The notes below the pieces were generated by a model. The model was given only the letters and a program-made list of their open reading frames with translations. It was not told the origin of the DNA and searched no databases. From assembly GCA_051656645.1 (NCBI GenBank), contig JBOGCH010000022.1, forward strand, positions 41,451 through 105,450: 64,000 nt of DNA, read 5' to 3'. Positions 35,480-43,675 of this stretch are shown here, piece after piece. The DNA is from JBOGCH01 sp051656645 (GTDB lineage Bacteria > Bacteroidota > Bacteroidia > Bacteroidales > Marinifilaceae). Numbering within the stretch: the first letter of the stretch is position 1; each line of letters starts with the position of its first letter. Made by a program: the position numbers and the translations under genes.

Positions 35480-36346
35480 CTAATGATTTAACGTTCCCGC
35501 ATTTACTACTGGCGATGCTCCTTTATCAGAAGTTAGCACAACCAATAAATTACTTACCATTGCAGCTTTGCGTTCTTCATCAAGTTCTACAATCTCTCTT
35601 GCGGATAGTTGTGCAAGTGCCATCTCCACCATAGAAACAGCCCCTTCCACTATTTTTTGTCGTGCAGCTACTATAGCTGCTGCCTGCTGACGTTGTAACA
35701 TTGCTCCGGCAATTTCCGGTGCATATGCCAAATTACTTATTCTTGCTTCCACAACTTCAATTCCGGCAATTTGTAAACGTTCCTTCAAAGCATTCTCTAG
35801 CACATCATTTACCTCATCACCTCCGGAACGCAAGGTAATTTCCGTATGGTTATCTTCCTCTAAGGAGTCATAGCAATAGGAGGCTGCTAAATTACGTATT
35901 GCCGCCTCGCTTTGCACATCTACAAAATTAGTATAATTGTCTACATCAAAACATGCCTTATACGTATCCTTCACTTTCCAAACCATTACCGCACTAATTA
36001 AAATAGGATTTCCCATCTTATCATTCACCTTAATTTGATCGCTATTCAAATTATTTGCGCGTAAAGATATCGAATAACCACTTGCAAATGGATTTACCCA
36101 TCTAAAACCATTCTCGCTAATTGTCCCTAAGTATTTCCCAAATAACGTCAGCACCATTGCCTTATTGGGTTTAATTACCATAAAACCTCTCAAGCAGAAA
36201 ATAGCTATAACCAATAAAATTATTCCTATAACAATTTTAAGTGTAAATAGAAAAAAAATACTAATCGCCGTTGCAGCCAATACAAAAAATAGCATAACAA
36301 ACCCGTTAATGCCAGTGATAATTTTTTCTTTTGTTTCCATAGTCAT
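35480..36346 (-). CDS. SPFH/Band 7 membrane protein
   Basis: This 288-residue protein has two hydrophobic stretches at residues about 11-35 and 35-55, then an SPFH (stomatin/prohibitin/flotillin) domain (about 60-220). Visible blocks are VMVWKVKDTYKACFDVDNY and LQIAGIEVVEARISNLAYAPEIAGAMLQRQQAAA. These proteins form ring-like oligomers in membranes and are often linked to protease control or membrane stress. It is the first gene of a two-gene operon with the ribbon-helix-helix gene. Confidence 0.88.
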   Translation of the reverse strand: MTMETKEKIITGINGFVMLFFVLAATAISIFFLFTLKIVIGIILLVIAIFCLRGFMVIKPNKAMVLTLFGKYLGTISENGFRWVNPFASGYSISLRANNLNSDQIKVNDKMGNPILISAVMVWKVKDTYKACFDVDNYTNFVDVQSEAAIRNLAASYCYDSLEEDNHTEITLRSGGDEVNDVLENALKERLQIAGIEVVEARISNLAYAPEIAGAMLQRQQAAAIVAARQKIVEGAVSMVEMALAQLSAREIVELDEERKAAMVSNLLVVLTSDKGASPVVNAGTLNH

Positions 36347-36362
36347 ATTTATAAATTAATAG

Positions 36363-36381
36363 TGATATCATTTTGATATCA
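36363..36381. promoter_or_regulatory. Tandem TGATATCA operator-like sites
   Basis: Two identical 8-bp palindromes, TGATATCA at 36363-36370 and 36374-36381, are spaced 11 bp apart (one helical turn). They lie 17 bp before the SPFH start codon and overlap the -7 element. Ribbon-helix-helix repressors typically bind such tandem sites as paired dimers. Confidence 0.6.
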
Positions 36382-36410
36382 AAAATATAACACTATTTCC
36401 AAATAGACAA
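36380..36410 (-). promoter_or_regulatory. Promoter of the SPFH operon
   Basis: On the minus strand TATTTTTG (36380-36387) is preceded, after 20 nt, by TTG (36408-36410). The -7 element runs into the second TGATATCA site. Confidence 0.5.
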
Positions 36411-36643
36411 TAGCTTAACACACTTATTTCATGTTAAATAACAACAATCATTTCGTCTACACAACTGTAGCAATATGCGCCTAAATTACATCTAAAAATA
36501 TAACACAAAATCCGGTACAACACCATTTTCAATGAAAATCACTAATTTTGTAAACTATTATCACTAACCCCTTTTTACCCGACACGCTATTACATATGTC
36601 TACTATCAATCTGAATTACATTTTACCCAACCTAATTATCCGA

Positions 36644-37192
36644 ATGAAACGCAAAATTTTCTTATGTATAATATGCACATGTCTAATAAATATGTCCGTA
36701 AAATCGCAATCTCGCAATGCTGTTAAGACCTCCACGGACATCTTGATGTTTGTACCTCCAGTTGTAGGTTTTGTAACAACTCTTACGGTGGGAGACTATA
36801 AAGGCACTAAACAACTACTTCTGGGCGCTACTACGAGTTTGGCAACATCATACCTTCTAAAATATTGCATAAAAAAACAACGTCCGGATGAGAGTGATTT
36901 TCATTCATTTCCATCAAACCACACTGCAATGGCTTTTCAAGGGGCAAGTTTTATTCAGCGCAGATATGGATGGAAGTATAGCATCCCAGCTTATCTCATC
37001 TCTAGTTATGTTGCATGTGGCCGTATATATGCCCAACGCCATGATTGTTGGGATGTTATTGCAGGTGCAGCCATTGGCATAGGAAGTAGTTATATATTTA
37101 CCCGCCCTTTTGCAAAGAAGCATAATTTATCAATCTCACCAATAATATTTAATAGTGAACATCTAGGAATATATGCTTCAATGGTATTTTAG
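36644..37192 (+). CDS. PAP2 family phosphatase
   Basis: This 182-residue protein (ATG at 36644; an in-frame ATG 48 bp upstream is less likely) has a signal or first membrane helix (IFLCIICTCLINMSVKSQ). The three catalytic motifs of PAP2/lipid phosphatases follow: KKQRPDE, PSNHTA (the usual PSGH has Asn here) and GRIYAQRHDCWDVIAG. It most likely dephosphorylates a lipid or a polyprenyl pyrophosphate in the envelope. It is monocistronic and followed by a shared terminator. Confidence 0.87.
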   Translation: MKRKIFLCIICTCLINMSVKSQSRNAVKTSTDILMFVPPVVGFVTTLTVGDYKGTKQLLLGATTSLATSYLLKYCIKKQRPDESDFHSFPSNHTAMAFQGASFIQRRYGWKYSIPAYLISSYVACGRIYAQRHDCWDVIAGAAIGIGSSYIFTRPFAKKHNLSISPIIFNSEHLGIYASMVF

Positions 37193-37296
37193 TCTATCAA
37201 CTTATTTCTACATTGCCATATTCTAGCACATTTATTACACATAAATTCACGTCAATAAAAGAGCATTGAATGTGTCAATAAACTGTATTAACGAAT

Positions 37297-37329
37297 AACG
37301 GTGCGGATTTCTGTAAAATCCGCACCGTT
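37297..37329. terminator. Bidirectional terminator
   Basis: AACGGTGCGGATTT pairs perfectly with AAATCCGCACCGTT around a 5-nt loop, between the converging PAP2 and small lipoprotein genes, with T-rich DNA after it. Confidence 0.9.
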
Positions 37330-37347
37330 TATTTTATTCAAGTATTC

Positions 37348-37701
37348 TTACTTCTTATTTTGCTCCTTCAGCCACTCATCAGCCTTACCGCCTAAGTCCT
37401 CAATCTCCTTGCCCAAGTTCTTAAATCCGCTCTTGGCACGTAATGTAACGTAGGTAGTTCTCAGCTTTATAACTTCGGCTCGCTCAATAGTAGAAAGTTG
37501 CTCCTTATATTTAGCGTAATCTTTGTCCGATAACTGCATAAACTTTTTCTCTGCCTTTTTCCAATCCTTCTCCGTAAACTCTTCATTCTCTTCTTGAATT
37601 TGGGTCACAAAGTCGCGAAAGTCCGTCATGTATGTATCCTTGCTTTCGCAAGCAACAAACAGTAATACGCTTAACGCTAGCACTAATATTCTTTTCAACA
37701 T
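37348..37701 (-). CDS. Small lipoprotein, DUF6565-like
   Basis: This 117-residue protein has a lipoprotein signal (lipobox at FVAC, Cys18). A charged helical body follows (DFRDFVTQIQEENEEF, KDWKKAEKKFMQL). It resembles the small helical lipoproteins that Bacteroidota annotations call DUF6565; I am moderately sure of that match. Function unknown. It begins 14 bp after the RlmI-like gene, so the two share a transcript. Confidence 0.7.
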   Translation of the reverse strand: MLKRILVLALSVLLFVACESKDTYMTDFRDFVTQIQEENEEFTEKDWKKAEKKFMQLSDKDYAKYKEQLSTIERAEVIKLRTTYVTLRAKSGFKNLGKEIEDLGGKADEWLKEQNKK

Positions 37702-37715
37702 TATCAGCGTATTTA

Positions 37716-38894
37716 TTATTCAACATAAAGAACCAGCCCCTTCAAATACTCACCTTCCGGATGGTATATATTCACAGGGTGATCAGCAGGTTGCGTCAAC
37801 TGATGCAATATACGCACTTTACGTCCTGTATTGGCAGCTGCTGTAAATACTGTTTGGCGAAAAAGATCCTTCGTCATAACTTGCGAACAAGAGAACGTAA
37901 AAATAATACCGCCAGGTTTTACTACTTCTATCCCCTTACGGTTTAGCTTTTTATATCCCTGTATCGCATTTTTCAACACATTTTGGTGTTTTGCAAATGC
38001 AGGTGGATCCAATATAATCACGTCATATTTATTGTACGCTCCTTCAAGAAACTTAAACGCCTCCTCATCATAAGCTTCATGGCGCGCATCACCCGGGAAG
38101 TTTAACTCCACATTGCGTTTTGTCAACTCTATCGCACGTGCCGATACATCTACAGAACATACTGAGTTAGCCCCTCCACGCATTGCATAGAAAGAGAATC
38201 CCCCCGTGTAACAAAACATATTTAATACATCCTTGCCTTGAGAATAATGTTGTAGCAAACTCCTGTTTTCGCGTTGGTCAATAAAGAAACCTGTTTTCTG
38301 CCCTTCTAACCAATCCACATTAAACTTAAGTCCATTTTCAATAGCAACAAAACTCTCCGCGCTACCATACATATATCCGTTTACAGGATTAATTGCCGCT
38401 TTATAAGGAAGTGTGGTCTCACTTTTATCATAAATAGCTGTCAACTTATCGCCCATTACCGTTTTCAGTGCTTCGGCAATTTGTTCGCGCACCATATACA
38501 TTCCAACGGAATGGAATTGCACTACAGCAACTCCGGCATAAAAATCCACTATCAAACCCGGAAGCTCATCACCCTCACCATGAATTAATCTGTACACATT
38601 GTTATCAGTACGCCCTGCCAAACCTATGGACATACGCATATTGTAAGCACTCTGCACTTTGTCATTCCAGAACTGCTGATCAATATCTTGCTCCTCGAAT
38701 GTTATTACACGTACGGCAATAGAACCTATCTGGTAATGTCCAAGCGCCAAAAAGCGTTGTTCGTGATTATACACGGCAACCAAATCGCCTTCCATGATAC
38801 CTTTATCCATTTTTGCAATAGCACCAGAGAACACCCATGGATGATAACGAAATAGGGACTTATCCTTGCCCGCTTTTAATAATATTTTTTTCAT
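37716..38894 (-). CDS. rlmI: RlmI-like 23S rRNA cytosine-C5 methyltransferase
   Basis: This 392-residue protein has an N-terminal PUA domain (about 1-75, with PWVFSGAI) and a class I S-adenosylmethionine methyltransferase domain. Visible blocks are LEGQKTGFFIDQRENR, the SAM-binding loop MFCYTGGFSFYAM, and the catalytic region DPPAFAKH and FTFSCSQVM. The family methylates C1962 of 23S rRNA in E. coli. It is cotranscribed with the small lipoprotein gene, which has no obvious link to it. Confidence 0.9.
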   Translation of the reverse strand: MKKILLKAGKDKSLFRYHPWVFSGAIAKMDKGIMEGDLVAVYNHEQRFLALGHYQIGSIAVRVITFEEQDIDQQFWNDKVQSAYNMRMSIGLAGRTDNNVYRLIHGEGDELPGLIVDFYAGVAVVQFHSVGMYMVREQIAEALKTVMGDKLTAIYDKSETTLPYKAAINPVNGYMYGSAESFVAIENGLKFNVDWLEGQKTGFFIDQRENRSLLQHYSQGKDVLNMFCYTGGFSFYAMRGGANSVCSVDVSARAIELTKRNVELNFPGDARHEAYDEEAFKFLEGAYNKYDVIILDPPAFAKHQNVLKNAIQGYKKLNRKGIEVVKPGGIIFTFSCSQVMTKDLFRQTVFTAAANTGRKVRILHQLTQPADHPVNIYHPEGEYLKGLVLYVE

Positions 38895-39126
38895 TGATAG
38901 AATTGAATTTACAAACTGTGTATTTTTCTCATCAACATCCCCGTCGACTTGATGCTACAAAAATAGATAAAATGGCGCAATAGTAAATACCAATAAAGCA
39001 TATAATTACTATACAAAACATTCCTTACTCCTTTAAAAAATAATTTATATCTAAAAAAAAGACAGAAAAACTTGCAAACGTTTACATAAATTGTAACTTT
39101 CCGAAAATTATTATAAACCCACTTTT

Positions 39127-39744
39127 ATGAAACTAAGAAACATTCTACTCAAAGCTATATTAGCGCTAGCACTTCTTGCATTATTGCTTAAATGTTCAAA
39201 TACCGATATGAAAAAAGACTCCCCAACAACAATGGAAATTATTGAGGCTAGGAAATGTGTTCGTAGTTATGCAGATACTCAAGTAAGTAAAGAGGATGTA
39301 AACACTCTTCTAAAAGCAGCAATGTGCGCCCCATCGGCACGTAACATACAACCTTGGGAATTCATTGTTGTTACAGACCGAGCGATACTTGATACACTAG
39401 GTGCCCAATTAAAAACCGGACGCTACATTGCTCAAGTAAACGTGGCTATTATTGTTGCCGCAAATAAAGAGGTTGCCAACGCAGGGGCAGCAGCTCCTGG
39501 ATCATGGGTTATGGACTGTTCTGCTGCAACACAAAATATTCTTTTAGCTGCACAATCCTTAGGACTTAGCACCTCATGGGTGGGCATATACCCTTACGCA
39601 GATCGAATGGAAACAGTACAAAACATTCTGAATCTACCCGATTATATTACGCCATTAAATGTTATCCCTATAGGATACGGCAATGGAAATGAGCAACCAA
39701 AAGTTAAATGGAACGAACAAAAAATACACTATAACAAATGGTAG
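39127..39744 (+). CDS. Nitroreductase with N-terminal membrane anchor
   Basis: This 205-residue protein has a flavin nitroreductase domain beginning at about residue 36 (IEARKCVRSYADTQVSKEDV), with FMN-contact blocks APSARNIQPWEF and SLGLSTSWVG and the closing IPIGYGN. What is unusual is a hydrophobic N-terminus ending in LLKC at Cys23. It reads like a signal anchor; the Lys before the Cys makes it a poor lipobox. Most relatives are cytoplasmic, so an envelope-associated flavin enzyme is suggested. It is monocistronic and followed by a strong terminator. Confidence 0.8.
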   Translation: MKLRNILLKAILALALLALLLKCSNTDMKKDSPTTMEIIEARKCVRSYADTQVSKEDVNTLLKAAMCAPSARNIQPWEFIVVTDRAILDTLGAQLKTGRYIAQVNVAIIVAANKEVANAGAAAPGSWVMDCSAATQNILLAAQSLGLSTSWVGIYPYADRMETVQNILNLPDYITPLNVIPIGYGNGNEQPKVKWNEQKIHYNKW

Positions 39745-39775
39745 TTATCTATTACTAAACAACTACAATACATTG

Positions 39776-39803
39776 AGAGCTGTACACATCTTGGTACAGC
39801 TCT
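39776..39803 (+). terminator. Terminator of the nitroreductase gene
   Basis: AGAGCTGTAC and its perfect complement, an 8-nt loop, then TTTTTATA. Confidence 0.9.
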
Positions 39804-39953
39804 TTTTATATGTGTTTGCGTCCTTTGTCCCAAAAGAAACAAAACGATGTTATCCGTAGCATTCACTTAGAATAATTTCATAACATAACTATCTTTTTTC
39901 CAATTTGTTGTAATTACCTCATCTGAAAAACGGAAAAAATTGGCTTTTAACAC

Positions 39954-39984
39954 TTGCAGTATATAATAAAAACCACTATTTTTG
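39954..39984 (+). promoter_or_regulatory. Promoter of tRNA-Gly
   Basis: TTG (39954-39956), 20 nt, then TATTTTTG (39977-39984), 26 bp before the tRNA. Confidence 0.7.
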
Positions 39985-40010
39985 CATCGTCTTCAAGAAT
40001 GACATTTATT

Positions 40011-40086
40011 GCGGAAGTAGCTCAGTTGATAGAGCACTAGCCTTCCAAGCTGGGGGTCGCGGGTTTGAACCCCGTCTTCCGCTCCA
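40011..40086 (+). tRNA. tRNA-Gly (anticodon TCC)
   Basis: A complete cloverleaf: acceptor stem GCGGAAG with CTTCCGC, D arm CTCAGTTGATAGAG, anticodon stem-loop with TCC (loop CTTCCAA), and T arm GGGTTTGAACCCC. The CCA end is encoded (40084-40086). It has its own promoter and terminator. Confidence 0.95.
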
Positions 40087-40092
40087 TAACAT

Positions 40093-40123
40093 AAAACCGT
40101 TAGTCACTTAGACTAACGGTTTT
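40093..40123 (+). terminator. Terminator of tRNA-Gly
   Basis: AAAACCGTTAGTC and its perfect complement around a 5-nt loop, followed by ATTCTTTT. Confidence 0.88.
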
Positions 40124-40176
40124 ATTCTTTTGCATTAGTACTCATTTCACAATACTCAACACCTGCCACATAATAA

Positions 40177-40210
40177 AATAAGCGGCCAACCTATGGGTTA
40201 ACCGCTTATT
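40177..40210 (-). terminator. Terminator after the HMA/TonB receptor genes
   Basis: AATAAGCGG pairs with CCGCTTATT, with inner AACC/GGTT pairing, 23 bp past the HMA stop codon on the minus strand. Confidence 0.75.
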
Positions 40211-40232
40211 CTATTATCAAAGCATACTATAA

Positions 40233-40646
40233 TTAATGCTTATGCTCTTTTTCAGTACATTTTTTATCCTTACAATTCTTGTCAGTACAAGTGTTTTGTG
40301 ATGGACATTTATTACAATCAGTAGCAGCACACTCACCTTTTAATCCTAATACTTTAACATCAAGTTTCTCAATAGCAGCCTTTAAAGTATTTGCATTGTT
40401 TTTGTCCTTGCTGTAAGTAATTGCAATTGTTTTATCGGCTTCATTTACTTTAAGTCCCTTTACTCCTTTTTCATAAGGGATGTTTTTTTCAATTTTCGCT
40501 ACACACGATTTACAATGTAAATCGGCAACAAATACAACTGTTTCTGTCCCTGTTGCTTTACTGTCTTTTTTTGCTTTAGATTGTTCAGTAGCAAATAAAC
40601 CGGTAACAATAGCTACGAAAGCTATCAATAACATACTTTTTTTCAT
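40233..40646 (-). CDS. Heavy-metal-associated (HMA) domain protein with Cys-rich tail
   Basis: This 137-residue protein has a signal peptide (cleavage near LFATEQ). An HMA domain follows at about 36-105, whose metal site is CKSC (Cys45/Cys48 in LHCKSCVA). A C-terminal tail of about 35 residues carries six more Cys among Lys and Asp and ends in HKH. It is likely a secreted copper or other soft-metal binding protein. It sits 34 bp after a TonB-dependent receptor gene, together with a Cys-rich membrane protein gene, so all three probably handle the same metal. Confidence 0.83.
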   Translation of the reverse strand: MKKSMLLIAFVAIVTGLFATEQSKAKKDSKATGTETVVFVADLHCKSCVAKIEKNIPYEKGVKGLKVNEADKTIAITYSKDKNNANTLKAAIEKLDVKVLGLKGECAATDCNKCPSQNTCTDKNCKDKKCTEKEHKH

Positions 40647-40680
40647 AGTTTTGATTTTAAATGATTATAAATAGGGTTTC

Positions 40681-42957
40681 TTAATCTCTATCTATTGTAA
40701 AACGTAATCCAACATAGAATTTACGTCCGTGTATAGGTCCCCAAATTTTAGTTGCGTCAAAATTGGTATTCCACGGAGCATCAGCAGCAACAATAGCCTC
40801 TTTTTGAGTATAATCGCCAATATTTTCACATCCGGCATAAATACTCCACTTACGGAAATATTTAGTTACCTGAGCATTCATTATTTGGTAAGGCTTAAAG
40901 CTATCGGACGTTTTATAAATATCCTCTGTCACAATATCGTTAGATGGCATACGTCCTCCTCCGTTAAATTGAGTAGTGAAATCAAATTGCCATTTCTTCA
41001 TATTGGTATAGTAGGATAAGTTCAGTAATCCTTTGTATTTACTTTGAAGCGGCGTACGTACCAACTCTCCACTAGCTAGTGTGTATTTACTATCATTGTA
41101 ACGAAATGCTCCCAGTACATCTAAGCGAGGTATAAGCTCATAACGCAATTCTACTTGATAACAATTTGAGTACGAATCGCCATCTAGATTGTAGAAGTTT
41201 ATACGACCAGCTGCGCTTTCATTATCCACTATCACCTGATTGGTGAATTCAGTACGGAAGAAATCTGCATTAAATGTGGCCATACGCCCTAATAAAAGAA
41301 ACTTTTGTGTAAAACTAACACCATAATTCCATGCCTCCTCCATTTTTAAATCATAGATAGATGCCGGATTATCAACCAACAGATTATTGTTTACATAGAT
41401 ATTTTTAGCCGAAGCAAATAAATAAGAGTTCTCTGCCAATATGTTCGCTGTACGATATCCCTTACCTCCGGATATTTTTAAGGTAGTCATATCCGATGGA
41501 GTATACATAAGGTGCATACGCGGTGTAAAAAATCCTTTATATTGGTTGTGATAATCATAGCGAGCGCCCGCCATAATGGTAAACTTATCTCTAAAACTTC
41601 CGGTATATTGGAAATAAGCACCCGCCACTTTTTCCTCTCTATCCCAACTAGCATCCTTTCCGGCATTTACACCACCTTCTGTTGGATTTGTAAACAGACG
41701 ATCCAGTAAATATTCGTCATAACGATCATAGTTACCTGTAAAACCAAATGAATATTTCTGATTTACGTTATTACCAAATATCGACTGAAATACATAATTG
41801 GCATAAACAGTTTGTTGACGCGCGTCATAACGACGTTCTCCAAATAAAGACTTCTGGTCATGGTCAACATAGTTCATAATTAAGGCCATACTTGTATTTT
41901 CGTATCTTGGCATTAATGCACCTATTTTCAAAAATCCTTCACCACGGCGTGTATCAATATTAATGGCAAACGGATTTTCAAAATGCGCATTATGTCCACC
42001 TTGTCCACCATTTCTTGTTTCTTCTATATATTTACCACCAAACTGGATAAACCATTTATCATCCGCATACGCCCAGCGGTTCATTATATTGTATTGAGTC
42101 TTTTTAGGCATGTCAAGAAAACCATCCTTATTAGTATCGTGTTCCTTGTTAAACCAGTCCCCGTGAGCTAAAATGGCTGTACTCCATCTCTTTCCTAATT
42201 TTGCACCTACGTTGGTATTAAACTCATACATTCCTTCACTACTTGCATATGCATTTAGGAAAAATTTCTCTTCGAGTGGTTTTTTATAATCAACACTAAC
42301 TTGTCCGGCAATTGCCTCATAGCCATTTAACACCGATCCAATACCCTTTGATACGGATATTGCGCTCATCCAAGGACCCGGAACATAACCTAAACCATAA
42401 AGTGAGGAAACACCTCTAAAATTGGGTTGATTTTCGGTCATCATTTGCACATATCGCCCGGTTAAACCCAATAATTGAATTTGCTTTGCACCCGTTACCG
42501 CATCGGCATAGGAAACATCCACACTAGCGTTAGTGGTAAAACTTTCGCCTAAGTTACAGCATGCTGCTTTACAAAGCTCCTCTCCCGTTAGAATTTGTTC
42601 CATCATCGGTCCCGTACCCATTATAGTACTTTTACCGCGCGTATACACCTGTACCTCGTCAAGCATTTCTCCTTCAACAAGCGTAAATTCTATACGCTTA
42701 TCTTTAGGCGTTACATTTAACGTATCGGCATTATAACCTATAAAACTAGCTATTAATTTTCCAGATTCATTCCAGTCTATTTCAAATTTCCCATCTACAT
42801 CAGTGACAACACCTTTTGATGTTCCTAGCCAATATACATTGGCCGCAGGTATTCCTTGAGCTCCTTTATCCGTTTTCTCAATTACACGTCCTTTAATTGT
42901 TTGTGCAGATAGTGCGCCGCTTGCTACAAGCGCGCATAATAAAAATATAAATCTCAT
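40681..42957 (-). CDS. TonB-dependent receptor, probably for a heavy metal
   Basis: This 758-residue outer-membrane protein (ATG at 42957 preferred over 42972) has a signal peptide ending near LSAQ. It has an N-terminal carboxypeptidase-like domain (about 20-95), a plug, and a beta barrel ending in Phe-Thr-Ile-Asp-Arg-Asp. The plug carries a CKAACCNLGESF segment, a Cys pattern I associate with copper-linked receptors of this phylum. It probably carries a metal or metallophore across the outer membrane. It is cotranscribed with the HMA protein. Its substrate is inferred from those neighbours, not proven. Confidence 0.82.
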   Translation of the reverse strand: MRFIFLLCALVASGALSAQTIKGRVIEKTDKGAQGIPAANVYWLGTSKGVVTDVDGKFEIDWNESGKLIASFIGYNADTLNVTPKDKRIEFTLVEGEMLDEVQVYTRGKSTIMGTGPMMEQILTGEELCKAACCNLGESFTTNASVDVSYADAVTGAKQIQLLGLTGRYVQMMTENQPNFRGVSSLYGLGYVPGPWMSAISVSKGIGSVLNGYEAIAGQVSVDYKKPLEEKFFLNAYASSEGMYEFNTNVGAKLGKRWSTAILAHGDWFNKEHDTNKDGFLDMPKKTQYNIMNRWAYADDKWFIQFGGKYIEETRNGGQGGHNAHFENPFAINIDTRRGEGFLKIGALMPRYENTSMALIMNYVDHDQKSLFGERRYDARQQTVYANYVFQSIFGNNVNQKYSFGFTGNYDRYDEYLLDRLFTNPTEGGVNAGKDASWDREEKVAGAYFQYTGSFRDKFTIMAGARYDYHNQYKGFFTPRMHLMYTPSDMTTLKISGGKGYRTANILAENSYLFASAKNIYVNNNLLVDNPASIYDLKMEEAWNYGVSFTQKFLLLGRMATFNADFFRTEFTNQVIVDNESAAGRINFYNLDGDSYSNCYQVELRYELIPRLDVLGAFRYNDSKYTLASGELVRTPLQSKYKGLLNLSYYTNMKKWQFDFTTQFNGGGRMPSNDIVTEDIYKTSDSFKPYQIMNAQVTKYFRKWSIYAGCENIGDYTQKEAIVAADAPWNTNFDATKIWGPIHGRKFYVGLRFTIDRD

Positions 42958-43052
42958 TATTTGAATATACATATTTTAGCCCAATCAACTTGGACTAAGT
43001 GGTTTAACTTAAAGTGCTTTGTATCCGTTAACATAGGGACACACCTCGTCTG

Positions 43053-43067
43053 ACCGATATTATCGGT
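43053..43067. promoter_or_regulatory. ACCGATATTATCGGT palindrome
   Basis: A perfect 15-bp palindrome (centre at 43060) in the 121-bp gap between the Cys-rich protein gene and the TonB receptor gene. It could be an operator of a metal-responsive regulator or a short terminator without a T-run. Confidence 0.35.
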
Positions 43068-43078
43068 AACACTTTAGG

Positions 43079-43486
43079 CTAACATCTGTATATACAAAGG
43101 GCATCCCTATCGGGAGGGGATGGCATGAAAAGATAATCTATTCGCCAATCTGTTATTTGATCCTCCGATACAGGCTCTAACAATGTTGCCAGAATTGTAA
43201 AAAGAGGTTGGGCGAAAAGAGTAATATTCGAGGAATATTTTACCTGAAATGTATGATCCACTTGTACAAAATCACTCTCCTTATGGTCTTCATGTTCATG
43301 GCTATGTCCACACTCACAACAATCGCCATTACATGGGCAACTTGTCTCGGACGGCATTATTTCCAAATGAACATAGGACTCGTTACATAACGTACAAGAT
43401 AGACGCACAACATTAATCCCACACATAGAAATGGTGAGTATCACTGCATAAAACAGTATGAATAGATGTTGTACTTTTTGTTTCAT
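43079..43486 (-). CDS. Cys-rich membrane-linked protein of metal cluster
   Basis: This 135-residue protein (ATG at 43486; an in-frame ATG is 27 bp upstream) begins with a hydrophobic helix or signal. A dense Cys/His stretch follows (CPCNGDCCECGHSHEHEDH), then a second hydrophobic segment (LFAQPLFTILATLLEPV), and Cys at the very end. I do not recognise a named family with confidence; it resembles the HYC_CC_PP type of small Cys-rich Bacteroidota proteins. Its place just upstream of the TonB receptor and HMA genes suggests metal handling. Confidence 0.7.
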   Translation of the reverse strand: MKQKVQHLFILFYAVILTISMCGINVVRLSCTLCNESYVHLEIMPSETSCPCNGDCCECGHSHEHEDHKESDFVQVDHTFQVKYSSNITLFAQPLFTILATLLEPVSEDQITDWRIDYLFMPSPPDRDALCIYRC

Positions 43487-43630
43487 TACCACAAATATAC
43501 GCGAAATTATCATTCTTCATATAAATATGTTTGAATGATTAACAATTAATTAACTGCAAATAACACAATATGCCTTCCTTAAGTGTAAAAAATATTAAAG
43601 CAAATAACGAACATATTAGTGATATATACT

Positions 43631-43638
43631 TAAATTTG
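43631..43638 (+). promoter_or_regulatory. -7 element for the TlpA-like gene
   Basis: TAAATTTG matches the -7 consensus, 37 bp before the ATG. Confidence 0.4.
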
Positions 43639-43675
43639 CAGAAAGAACTATATATACGCTGCAAAAAATAAAAAT

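Noticed and set aside
42973..43078. Cobalamin or other riboswitch before the TonB receptor
   Set aside because: The gap is only about 120 bp and shows a single 15-bp palindrome; no conserved riboswitch core is visible.
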